From Bacteroidota bacterium (lineage in GTDB: Bacteria > Bacteroidota > Bacteroidia > B-17B0 > Aurantibacillaceae), in contig JAAFIQ010000010.1 in the NCBI GenBank assembly GCA_013298715.1, forward strand, positions 62,001 through 126,000: DNA of 64,000 bases. The letters are read 5' to 3'. The notes under the pieces are model-generated. The model did not search any database. It worked only from the letters and a program-made list of their open reading frames with translations, and had not been told where the DNA came from. Positions 25,633 through 33,555 of the stretch are shown here, piece by piece (the first letter of the stretch is position 1; each line of letters starts with the position of its first letter). The position numbers and the translations under genes are program-made.

Positions 25633-26740
25633 CTAAACACTTTGCTGCAATTGAGAAAAATAAACAGCTTCCATTCTTGCAACATTTTGTTTTATATCAA
25701 AAAACTCTTTTACCCTTAAAAAACTGTTTTGTGCATTTGCTTTTCTCGCCTCAGCATTAAGCCAATAATATTCCATACAATTAAAAATGCTTTCTACTTC
25801 TGTTGTTGTTATTAACCCTAAACTACTGTTCGGAATCAAATCTTTAAACCCTTCTGCGTTACTAACAATCACAGGCACTTTGCAAGCCATGGCTTCGGCA
25901 ATACTTACACCAAAACTTTCGTATTCAGAAACGTTTATTAGTACATCAAATTGGTTTAAATAAAAAGGAATTTTTGTGTTCTCTACTTCGCCAACAAAAA
26001 CAACCTTATCCAATAATCCTAATTTTTCCGCTTGATTTACTAAATCAGCTTTTAATGAACCATTTCCAATCAAATGTAATTTTATTTTTGATGTGCTATA
26101 CTTTTTAGCTAATAAGTAAAACGCATCTATTACTCTATCAATATTATAAACCGATTCAAAATATTTTGTACAACCAAACACGAACGCATCTTTATTTTGG
26201 TCGATTGTAACCTGTGCATAAAAATTCTCTAAATCAACACCAAAAGGAATTATGGTACATGTCTTTTTAGTTAACCCATTTATTTCTTTTTCTAACAAAC
26301 TAGAAGTAGCACAAATGTTTGATGCTTTATAAAACACAAATTTTAAAATTAATTTGTGTAACAAACTTTTTCTAGGAAATTCTAAAGCATCGCCCCCCCC
26401 AAACCGATACAATTAAAGGGCTAAAGGTAGTTAAAGCCCCTAAAAGCCCATAGCTGGTTGCGTAATGCGCGTGTACAATGCTTGGTTTAAATTTATAAAG
26501 AATGTATAAAAGTTTGGGTAATGCAAAAAGATAACACAGTTTTTTAAAAACACCTAACTTACTTTTACTTAAAGGTTTATGTAAACAAGTAACATTAGGT
26601 GCTGCAGAAAACCAAGTTTTATTGCTTTTATTTAAAGAGAAAATGCCAATTTCGAAACCTTTGCTAGCCATACTACTTGCCCATTTTTGCGTGTGTGGCG
26701 AATTAATATCCGCTAAAAATAAAATCCTGAGGTGTTTCAT
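25633..26740 (-). pseudogene. GT4-family glycosyltransferase, frameshifted at a G8 tract
   Basis: The start (MKHLRILFLADINSPHTQKW) and the middle and end belong to one GT4-like transferase, but the reading frame shifts inside a run of eight G (minus strand; plus-strand 26393-26400). With seven G the protein reads SVWGGDALEFPRKS and spans 368 residues, the family norm. Conserved parts are FKPSIVHAHYATSYGLLG in the N-terminal domain and, in the C-terminal Rossmann domain, ESFGVSIAEAMACKVPVIVSNAEG with the EX7E-type Glu residues. Such enzymes transfer sugars to lipid, O-antigen or exopolysaccharide acceptors. A mononucleotide tract in a surface-glycan gene is typical of slipped-strand phase variation; a sequencing or assembly error is the main alternative. 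Confidence 0.8.
26393..26400 (-). repeat. G8 homopolymer tract inside the glycosyltransferase gene
   Basis: Eight consecutive C on the plus strand, G on the coding strand, at the exact position where the reading frame breaks. Long G runs are very rare in this AT-rich window; the only other one noted is a G7 in the gap at 8174-8180. A change of one unit restores the frame. Confidence 0.9.
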
Positions 26741-26892
26741 AAAATTTAGACTTGTATTATTAAAGAAGGTTTAATAGACCATTAAAAAATTCTTATAGGT
26801 TTGGATGTGGAATAGTTTATCGTAAATGAAAAAGCAACTACACAACATGTTGATTAATAATAAATTAACTCATTAAGAAAAATTTTAAAGTG

Positions 26893-26925
26893 TTGGGTGA
26901 TTTTTAACTAGCCATTGGTATTAAT
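26893..26925 (+). promoter_or_regulatory. ECF-type promoter of the sigma factor gene (copy 1)
   Basis: TTGGGTGATTTTT (26893-26905), 11 bp, GGTATTAAT (26917-26925). The same two boxes with identical spacing occur at 27551-27583 ahead of the peroxiredoxin-like gene. The pattern suits an ECF sigma factor recognising its own promoter. Transcription probably starts near 26931, about 22 nt before the ATG. Confidence 0.75.
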
Positions 26926-26952
26926 CTTTATAGTAATTTAATAACCCAAACC

Positions 26953-27504
26953 ATGTCTATAAATAATCAAAGCGATAAAGAAACCTTAAATGGCTTAAAA
27001 TCTAAAGACAATAAAGCGTATGAGATTTTGTATAAATTTTATTACCCTTCGGTAAAAAATTTTATTTGCAAAAATAATGGTAGTGTTGATGATGCAAAAG
27101 ATATTTTTCAAGAAACAATTATAGTGTTGTTGGAAAAAGTACCAACAGATGATTTTAATTTAACCTCCTCGTTAAAAACATACATATTCGCAATTAGTAG
27201 CAATTTGTGGTTGAAACGTTTACGCGATTCTAAAAAAATGGTGAAAACAGAATTAAGCATTTATGAAAAATACTTAAACGATTACGAAGAGGTTGAATTA
27301 GACAACTCATTCAGTAATAGGCTTGCAAAGGTTTACAGAACAATTACAGGTAAATGCAAAACATTATTACACGCCATTTTTTATGATGAAAAAAATATTG
27401 AAACAGTAACAAAAGAATTTGGTTATACTAATAAACACAACGCTCAAAACCAAAAATACAAATGCTTGGAGCAAGCAAGGCGGGGCGAAGAAAATTTGAA
27501 TTGA
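26953..27504 (+). CDS. ECF-family RNA polymerase sigma factor
   Basis: 183 residues. Region 2 is recognisable: AYEILYKFYYPSVKNFICKNNGSVDDAKDIFQETIIVLLEKV followed by TSSLKTYIFAISSNLWLKRLRDSKK, the DNA-melting and -10 binding helices. Region 4 (LLHAIFYDEKNIETVTKEFGYTNKHNAQNQKYKCLEQAR) is weaker but has the expected helical pattern. No anti-sigma factor gene (FecR-like or zinc-binding) is adjacent, so control may be transcriptional or by degradation. The promoter motif is repeated before the peroxiredoxin-like gene downstream, so those genes are likely its regulon. A terminator at 27515 separates them. Confidence 0.88.
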   Translation: MSINNQSDKETLNGLKSKDNKAYEILYKFYYPSVKNFICKNNGSVDDAKDIFQETIIVLLEKVPTDDFNLTSSLKTYIFAISSNLWLKRLRDSKKMVKTELSIYEKYLNDYEEVELDNSFSNRLAKVYRTITGKCKTLLHAIFYDEKNIETVTKEFGYTNKHNAQNQKYKCLEQARRGEENLN

Positions 27505-27514
27505 ACAAAAAATT

Positions 27515-27540
27515 AAAAGCGAAATAAAAAATTCGCTTTT
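27515..27540 (+). terminator. Terminator of the sigma factor gene
   Basis: AAAAGCGAA (27515-27523) pairs with TTCGCTTTT (27532-27540), followed by further T. It ends the sigma factor transcript 11 bp before the second promoter. Confidence 0.85.
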
Positions 27541-27550
27541 TTTTATTTGG

Positions 27551-27583
27551 TTGGGTGATTTTTATACAAGTTATGGTATAAAT
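27551..27583 (+). promoter_or_regulatory. ECF-type promoter of the peroxiredoxin-like gene (copy 2)
   Basis: TTGGGTGATTTTT (27551-27563), 11 bp, GGTATAAAT (27575-27583). The -35-like box is identical to 26893-26905, and the -10-like box differs only at one position (GGTATTAAT versus GGTATAAAT). The matching spacer length makes chance unlikely. Confidence 0.75.
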
Positions 27584-27610
27584 AAATATAAACCCATTAA
27601 ACTAAAAATT

Positions 27611-28246
27611 ATGAAAGCAAACATTAAACGCGTAAGTACCTTAATTGTAGTAGTAGCAGCTATTTTAACAACATCTGCATTCACACCAAAAAAAGAAAAA
27701 AGCAAAATGAAAGTACAAGAAAAACAAGTAGCACCTACCTTTTTAATAAAAGATGTAAATGGTGCAAGTGTAGATTTAAAAAACTACAAAGGAAAAAAAG
27801 TAATGATTACATTTTTTAGAAATGTTGGTTGCCCTGTTTGCAACTTGCGTTTCAATGAACTAGAAAAGCAGGCAGATTATTTTAAACAAAAAGGGATGGT
27901 ATTATTAGCAATATACGAAAGCAGTGCTGAAAACATGAAAAAATATTTAGAGAACGATGTGCCTTATGCTTTAATGATACCAAACCCCGACCAAAGCTTA
28001 TACAACCAATATGAGTTGGACAGAAGTGGTGGTAAAATGGTGAAAGGCATGTTTAACGGTGCCATTAAAAAAATGAAAGCAGGCAAAAAATTATTTAAAA
28101 ACAAAATTAAACAAGATGGTAATAACAACCGTATTGAAGCTGAGTTTTTAATTGATGAAAACGGAGTAATTACAAAAGCGCATTACGGCAGGTTTTTAGG
28201 AGATTATATTTCTATAGATGACATTAAGAAATTTTTGAATTACTAA
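27611..28246 (+). CDS. Exported peroxiredoxin-like (redoxin family) protein with CPVC motif
   Basis: 211 residues from the ATG at 27611; reading from 27551 would include the promoter. MKANIKRVSTLIVVVAAILTTSAFT is a signal peptide, so it acts in the periplasm. The domain follows the thioredoxin/AhpC-TSA fold: APTFLIKDVNGASVDLKNYKGKKVMITFFRNVGCPVCNLRFNELE, where GCPVC is the redox pair, then EAEFLIDENGVITKAHYG. It belongs to the PRX-like2 type redoxins. It is controlled by a promoter matching that of the upstream ECF sigma factor and is 32 bp upstream of a small CPMC protein, a likely partner or electron donor. Confidence 0.8.
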   Translation: MKANIKRVSTLIVVVAAILTTSAFTPKKEKSKMKVQEKQVAPTFLIKDVNGASVDLKNYKGKKVMITFFRNVGCPVCNLRFNELEKQADYFKQKGMVLLAIYESSAENMKKYLENDVPYALMIPNPDQSLYNQYELDRSGGKMVKGMFNGAIKKMKAGKKLFKNKIKQDGNNNRIEAEFLIDENGVITKAHYGRFLGDYISIDDIKKFLNY

Positions 28247-28278
28247 AAATCACAACTTAATTTAACCAACCATCAATC

Positions 28279-28503
28279 ATGAAACAATCATTAAATGTGT
28301 GGGGAATAAAAGAATATGAGGGCGACGGTGTAAGTTGCCCCATTTCTCCCGCTAACTTGCCTTGGTACAAAAAACTTGCACTTACTTTTTTTAGATTTGG
28401 TATTTGTCCAATGTGCATCACCATGAGTTTAGTTTACAAAGTAGGACAACTTTTTAGATACAAGAAATCTACACCAACTCTCCGTACAAATCAAAATCGG
28501 TAG
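28279..28503 (+). CDS. Small membrane-associated CPMC protein
   Basis: 74 residues, no family recognised. A central hydrophobic helix (KLALTFFRFGICPMCITMSLVYKVGQLF) carries a CxxC pair in the sequence CPMC, and another Cys lies in GVSCPIS. The location after a periplasmic redoxin, in an ECF-controlled transcript, suggests a membrane thiol carrier or a regulatory subunit, but this is inference. The last 35 bp overlap the 3' end of rimO on the opposite strand. Confidence 0.6.
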   Translation: MKQSLNVWGIKEYEGDGVSCPISPANLPWYKKLALTFFRFGICPMCITMSLVYKVGQLFRYKKSTPTLRTNQNR

Positions 28504-29782
28504 CTTCTGTAATTTTTGTATTTACAAAAGTTCCAGGACTTAAATAAATGTCGTTGTTGGCTTTTATTAAAACTTCGTTATCTACATCTGGGCTATCAAA
28601 CTCTGTGCGGCCGCAGTAGTAGTCGCCTTCTTTTCTATCAATTAAAACTTTATACGTGTTTCCTATTTTTTTCTGGTTTAGTTGAAACGAAATTTCTTGT
28701 TGAATAGCCATTACTGCATCTGCACGTTGCTTTTTTACCTTTGCTTTTACATCGTCCTTTAAATTAAAGGCATGGGTATTTTCTTCGTGCGAATAAGTAA
28801 AAATTCCGAGGCGTTCAAATTTAGTTTCTTCTACCCAGCTTAACATTTCTTCATGATCTTTTTCCGTTTCGCCTGGATAGCCTGCTATTAAAGTAGTTCT
28901 TATAGCAATACCTGGAATAGTATCTCTAATTTTATTTACTACATCAATTGTTTTTTGCTTAGTAATGCCACGGCGCATGCTACTCAACATGTTATCACTA
29001 ATATGTTGCAAAGGCATATCTAAATAATTACACACATTACTTCTGTTTTTAATCACATCCAATACATCTATTGGGAAACCGCTTGGGAAAGCATAGTGCA
29101 AACGTATCCATTCAATTCCGTTTACATCTGCTAGCTTATCTATTAAATTGGCGAGTTCTCTTTTTTTATAAATATCTAATCCGTAATAGGTTAAATCTTG
29201 TGCAATTAATAACAGCTCTTTTGTTCCTTTTGCAGCAAGGGTTTTAGCTCTATTCACCAACTCATCTATTTCTACACTTATATGTTTACCTCGCATTAAA
29301 GGGATGGCACAAAAACTACAAGGTCTATCGCAACCCTCGCTAATTTTAAAGTAGGCATAGTGCTGTGGTGTAGTAAGCAGGCGCTCTCCAACCAACTCGT
29401 GCTTATAATCTGCTTTTAAGGTTTTTAAAATTTTTGGTAACTCGCGTGTTCCAAAGTAAGCATCCACTAGCGGAATTTCTTTTTCCAAATCCGCTTTATA
29501 GCGTTCGCTTAAGCAACCTGTTACGTAAACTTTTTCTACAGCACCTTCTTTTTTTGCTTCAACATAACGTAAAATTGTATCTATACTTTCTTGCTTTGCA
29601 TTTTCAACAAAGCCACATGTATTTATAATTACAATGTTGTGGTCGTCGCTAGTGCCTTCGTGTTCTACATCAAATTTATTTGCTTTAAGCTGTCCCATTA
29701 ATACTTCGCTATCAACTAAATTTTTACTACAGCCAAGCGTAACAACATTTACTTTGTTCTTTTTTAAGGTCTTTGTCTTCAT
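28469..29782 (-). CDS. rimO: Ribosomal protein S12 methylthiotransferase RimO
   Basis: Radical SAM enzyme that methylthiolates Asp88/89 of ribosomal protein S12. 437 residues from the ATG at 29782; the longer in-frame start at 29848 overlaps the divergent promoter region and adds an atypical leader. VVTLGCSKNLVDSEVLMGQL is the UPF0004 domain with its first cluster Cys; EGCDRPCSFCAIPLMRGKHIS holds the radical-SAM CxxxCxxC; the C-terminal TRAM domain ends DFDLYGELV. The DYLDMPLQHISDNMLSSMRRG segment favours RimO over MiaB. Confidence 0.95.
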   Translation of the reverse strand: MKTKTLKKNKVNVVTLGCSKNLVDSEVLMGQLKANKFDVEHEGTSDDHNIVIINTCGFVENAKQESIDTILRYVEAKKEGAVEKVYVTGCLSERYKADLEKEIPLVDAYFGTRELPKILKTLKADYKHELVGERLLTTPQHYAYFKISEGCDRPCSFCAIPLMRGKHISVEIDELVNRAKTLAAKGTKELLLIAQDLTYYGLDIYKKRELANLIDKLADVNGIEWIRLHYAFPSGFPIDVLDVIKNRSNVCNYLDMPLQHISDNMLSSMRRGITKQKTIDVVNKIRDTIPGIAIRTTLIAGYPGETEKDHEEMLSWVEETKFERLGIFTYSHEENTHAFNLKDDVKAKVKKQRADAVMAIQQEISFQLNQKKIGNTYKVLIDRKEGDYYCGRTEFDSPDVDNEVLIKANNDIYLSPGTFVNTKITEATDFDLYGELV

Positions 29783-29857
29783 AAAATAGAAATACAAAGT
29801 TAGGTAATTTTTTCTGCGATTGAATTGCTTAAAAAATCGTAACTTCAAATCGTTGGT

Positions 29858-30871
29858 ATGATAAAGTTTTTTAAAGAATATTATAGGTTTTTAATCCCGT
29901 TTTTTATTCTAAACTCTTTATTGGTAATTGGTACAATTGGCTATGTGGTGATTGATGGCTACAGTTGGTTTAATGCCTTTTACATGACTGTAATTACCGT
30001 TGCCACGGTTGGTTATGGCGAAATTGAACCATTATCAACCACAGGACGAATATTTACGGCTTTTTTAATTATAACAAGTTTTGGTACTTTTGCGTATGCA
30101 GTGAGTGCAATTACTAAATTTGTAATTGATGGTGAGTTCAACCAATTTTTTAAAACCAAACGACTAATGGCAACAATAGATAAATTATCAGACCACGTAA
30201 TTGTTTGCGGTTATGGCAGAAATGGCAGGCAAGCAGCACACATACTAAAAAAACACGATAAACGTTTTGTTGTTATTGAAGAAAGTTCGAAAATAACAGA
30301 AGCCATAAACCATAAGTTTTCTGACCTTATATTAAATGGGAATGCCACTCAGGATGAGGTGCTTATTAAAGCTGGAATATTGAGAGCTAAAGCATTGATA
30401 ACAACGTTGCCTATTGATGCTGATAATTTATTTATTGTGCTTACAGCTAGAAATTTAAACCCAAATCTAACTATTATTTCACGTGCTAGCGATGATGGTA
30501 GCGATACCAAATTAAAAATTGCTGGTGCTGATAATGTTATAATGCCCGATAAGGTTGGTGGCGCGCACATGGCGAGTTTGGTAATGAAGCCCGATGTAAT
30601 GGAGTTTGTGGATTACATCACAGCGCAAGGGGGAGATAACATTAACCTAGAAGAGATCTCGTTTGATGGGAGCATTATTTCGCAAAATAAAACGTTAAAA
30701 GATTTAGAGATTAGAAATAAAAGTGGGGCAAATATAATTGGCTTTAAAACTGCTATGGGCGAATATATTGTAAACCCTAGCGCCGACACTAAAATTATAC
30801 CTCATTCAAAAATATTTGTGCTTGGCACACCAGAGCAAATCAGAACATTAAAATCTATTTTAGGTTCTTAG
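29858..30871 (+). CDS. Two-TM potassium channel with RCK/TrkA-N domain
   Basis: 337 residues. Two membrane helices (about 10-33 and 60-85) flank a pore helix and the K+ selectivity filter TVATVGYGEI, as in MthK-like channels. The cytosolic part has a Rossmann RCK domain (DHVIVCGYGRNGRQAAHILKK) that binds NAD or divalent cations, and a TrkA-C domain (IISQNKTLKDLEIRNKSGANIIGFK) near the end. It is a gated K+ channel of the inner membrane. Single-gene unit, divergent from rimO. Confidence 0.92.
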   Translation: MIKFFKEYYRFLIPFFILNSLLVIGTIGYVVIDGYSWFNAFYMTVITVATVGYGEIEPLSTTGRIFTAFLIITSFGTFAYAVSAITKFVIDGEFNQFFKTKRLMATIDKLSDHVIVCGYGRNGRQAAHILKKHDKRFVVIEESSKITEAINHKFSDLILNGNATQDEVLIKAGILRAKALITTLPIDADNLFIVLTARNLNPNLTIISRASDDGSDTKLKIAGADNVIMPDKVGGAHMASLVMKPDVMEFVDYITAQGGDNINLEEISFDGSIISQNKTLKDLEIRNKSGANIIGFKTAMGEYIVNPSADTKIIPHSKIFVLGTPEQIRTLKSILGS

Positions 30872-30923
30872 ACTTTTATTCACTGAGATTTTGTAACCTT
30901 AAATAGCCGTTAAGCGCTAGCTA

Positions 30924-31695
30924 TTAATAAATTTTTTTGGTACTTTCTTCAATATACTGCTTAACCGCTGTGTCATATGGCACCAAGCACCTATACGATT
31001 CAAATACTTTTATTGCTTCTTTGTTTTTATTCAGTTTTTGCAAAGATTTGGCATAAATAAGAACATGTTTAGGCTGTATAAAACTTTCAGTTTCTAAATT
31101 ATAAAACGCTTTCTCAAAATAGTTTTTAGCGTAGGAATAATTTTTTAATTCGTAGTAAATTTCACCGCAAATTAATAACCTTAAAATTTTTTCATCTTTT
31201 GATGGCTCATCATATCTTCCTTTAATTTCTTGTATGGCATTGTTAAGCTTTACTTTATAAATCGAATCATTATTATTCTTATAACACAAGCCTAATTCAA
31301 AAAGCCGTTGCGCCTTGGTACTACAAGCCTTTGTTTTTTTAATTAGGGTTCACTCAAAAACGCAAATATGCCAATTGATAAGAGATTTAAGGGTTAAATC
31401 CATTTTTATCTATAAAGTTTTTTGAACTCTTTTGAGAAAATCTTTGCAGATAAAAATAGAGTTTTATTTGTGTTTTTGGCTTGATAAAAATTAACTGACT
31501 CGTCGTTAGCTCAGCTCGAAGTATTTCTATACATCTTCACTTCGCTGCCTCGATTCAGTTAATTTTTATACAATTTGAGTGAACCCTAATAAGCTGTTCC
31601 AATCGTTTAATTTCTTCAGGCGAACAGTTCTGCTGAGAATAATAAGTTGTTGCAAATAAAAATAAAGAAAAAAATAGTATCAAATAATTTCTCAT
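30924..31695 (-). pseudogene. Exported TPR protein split by a MITE insertion
   Basis: Two minus-strand fragments belong to one gene. The 5' part starts at the ATG of 31695 with a signal peptide (MRNYLILFFSLFLFATTYYSQQ) and ends in EEIKRLEQL. The 3' part (KKTKACSTKAQRLFELGLCYKNNND to the stop at 30924) contains TPR-like helices (KILRLLICGEIYYELKNYSYAKNYFEKAFYNL, ALIYAKSLQKL-like). A 247-bp element (31343-31589) interrupts them. Removing it with one copy of a 3-bp TAA target duplication joins ...RLEQLKKTKAC in frame, and a 6-bp duplication would too. The gene must have been intact until the insertion. Its original function is unknown. Confidence 0.75.
31343..31589. mobile_element. MITE copy 1, 247 bp, with terminal inverted repeats
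   Basis: Starts TTAGGGTTCACTCAAA and ends with its inverse TTTGAGTGAACCCTAA; no coding capacity. Flanked by TAA on both sides (31340-31342, 31590-31592). The left about 60 bp and right about 25 bp match copy 2 at 57642-57792 closely. Copy 1 also carries an inner palindrome near 31488-31567 (arms AAAAATTAACTGA and TCAGTTAATTTTT), absent from copy 2, as if a second element had nested in it. Confidence 0.85.
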
Positions 31696-31729
31696 TTCCT
31701 TACTCCAATAGTTTAAAAACAAGAAAAAC

Positions 31730-32476
31730 CTACTTCTCAAAATTATAGTAGCTATAATCTTTTAACAAGGTATTTAAAAAATCTGCATTATTAGTGCTTA
31801 CGCTTGTAATACCATATTTTACTTGTAGCTTTTTTGCCAATTTATTAATGTGCTCAGGTTGATTTTGGGTATAACTAAAATCAATTACTTCCTTAATTAT
31901 ATTAACCTCTTCATCATTCATTAAAGCCACTTGATTATAAACCAAATTATAGGCTTGCACTTGTCTGTATAAAATGGTGTTATGTATTGAATATTTATGG
32001 TTTACCCTTACAACCAATGTTTTAGCTACCAAGTCGCCAAGGCGTTGCGATTTATCTGTTACCGCCACAGAAATTAACCCAACAAACATGTGATCTACAA
32101 TTCTAAACATACTGCGTAAAAGTTGCGAACTAAAATTTGCCTGAGAGCCATCTTCTTTAATAACTTTTATACCTAAAATCATTTTCCCAAAACTTTGCCC
32201 GTTTAAAAAAGTTTCGCATATCAAATTTAAAAGCAAGCCTGGGAGCGTAAACAGAATGTAAAATCCAATTATTATTTGATTGTAATTGTCGTTTTGAAAA
32301 TAATCACCAGTATAATTACTCCTCATTAAACCAGCGAAAAAAATTAGGTACAGGATAAAAAAGTAAACGCTTCTAAAAATAGAATCAAGCATAATTGCCA
32401 GCAAACGCATGCCCAGGCCAGCCAATTCGTAATTAATAGGAACGTTTTGTGTTGTATTTACTTTTGCAAAGTCCAA
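31730..32476 (-). CDS. RDD-family membrane protein
   Basis: 248 residues. Three to four membrane helices in the N-terminal RDD domain (NYELAGLGMRLLAIMLDSIFRSVYFFILYLIFFAGL, GFYILFTLPGLLLNL, GKMILGIKVIKEDG) followed by a C-terminal cytosolic helical part. RDD proteins have been linked to transport or Na+/H+ exchange, but here the gene belongs to the MoxR-DUF58-SpoIIM cluster on the opposite strand. It is divergent from the SpoIIM-like gene across a 107-bp gap, and probably takes part in the same envelope system. Confidence 0.9.
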   Translation of the reverse strand: MDFAKVNTTQNVPINYELAGLGMRLLAIMLDSIFRSVYFFILYLIFFAGLMRSNYTGDYFQNDNYNQIIIGFYILFTLPGLLLNLICETFLNGQSFGKMILGIKVIKEDGSQANFSSQLLRSMFRIVDHMFVGLISVAVTDKSQRLGDLVAKTLVVRVNHKYSIHNTILYRQVQAYNLVYNQVALMNDEEVNIIKEVIDFSYTQNQPEHINKLAKKLQVKYGITSVSTNNADFLNTLLKDYSYYNFEK

Positions 32477-32583
32477 AAAGAAAACTTGTTTGTGTGTATT
32501 ACAATTGTTATTTTAGTAAATGCTAATTTACATATTTCTAATTAAAAAAAAGAAATACGAGATTAAAAGGCATAATAAAATAA

Positions 32584-33555
32584 ATGAAAGAAATTACCTT
32601 TTTAAAACAAAACGCTAGTAAGTGGGATAATTACGAGAAGGTAATAAGTGAAAAAAACATTGGTCCGAGCGAACTTACAGAAATGTTTATTGAGAGTACC
32701 GACGATTTGTCTTATGCAAACACTAACTATAAACAAAGCAATACGCATAGTTATGTAAACAATCTTGCAAGTAGGGTTCACTTGTTAGTTTATAAAAATA
32801 AGAAGGAAGAAGGGAATCGGTTTTTAGCTTTTTACTTAAGAGAATTGCCTGAAATGTTTGCTACACATCATAAAAAATTATTTTATTCGTTTTTAGTTTT
32901 TGGATTAGCTACCTTGTTAGGTGTTGTATCGCAAATTTATGATGAATCGTTTGTGCGATTAATTTTAGGAGATTATTATGTTGACAGCACCATTGAACGT
33001 ATAAAACTTGGCAACCCGCTCGGTATTTACGGCGAGGAAAATGAATTTTATATGTTTGTAAGAATTACGCAAAACAATATTCAAGTGTCGTTTACTGCTT
33101 TTATATTAGGAGTATTTACCTTTTTTGGTACAAGTTATTTTTTAGTGTTTAATGGTATTATGTTGGGTTGCTTTTTTACTATGTTTTACCAATATAATTT
33201 GTTAGATAAAGCTTTTAAAGTTATCTGGATTCATGGCACATTTGAGATAGGTGCAATAATTATTGCCGGCTGTGCAGGGTATATTTTAGGCAGCAGTTTT
33301 CTTTTTCCTGGCACATACACACGTAAACAAGCGTTTTTATCAGGTGCAAAAAGTGGCATTAAAATAATTATTGGCTTAATTCCTTTTTTTATTGTTGCTG
33401 GTTTTTTAGAAAGCTATGTAACCCGCAACACCGAAATGCATTGGGCACTAAGCGCATTTATAATTTTTGGTTCTTTAGCATTTACCCTATTTTATTTTAT
33501 TGTTCTACCTATACGCTTAAACAAACAAAATACATCAAAAAGGTTGTATGAATAA
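32584..33555 (+). CDS. SpoIIM (DUF95) family membrane protein
   Basis: 323 residues. A soluble N-terminal region (about 1-95) precedes five or so membrane segments (FYSFLVFGLATLLGVVSQIY, FTAFILGVFTFFGTSYFLVFNGIMLGCFF, FEIGAIIIAGCAGYILGSSFLFPG). The LGNPLGIYGEENEFYMFVRITQNNIQVSF segment is typical for the stage II sporulation M family, which in non-spore-formers is linked to RDD and MoxR genes. First gene of the plus-strand operon; its end overlaps the next gene by 8 bp. Confidence 0.9.
   Translation: MKEITFLKQNASKWDNYEKVISEKNIGPSELTEMFIESTDDLSYANTNYKQSNTHSYVNNLASRVHLLVYKNKKEEGNRFLAFYLRELPEMFATHHKKLFYSFLVFGLATLLGVVSQIYDESFVRLILGDYYVDSTIERIKLGNPLGIYGEENEFYMFVRITQNNIQVSFTAFILGVFTFFGTSYFLVFNGIMLGCFFTMFYQYNLLDKAFKVIWIHGTFEIGAIIIAGCAGYILGSSFLFPGTYTRKQAFLSGAKSGIKIIIGLIPFFIVAGFLESYVTRNTEMHWALSAFIIFGSLAFTLFYFIVLPIRLNKQNTSKRLYE

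Noticed and set aside
31343-31589. Simple TA duplication of a mariner-type element
   Set aside because: With a 2-bp TA duplication the interrupted gene would contain a stop; 3-bp or 6-bp duplications restore frame, so TA alone is less likely.
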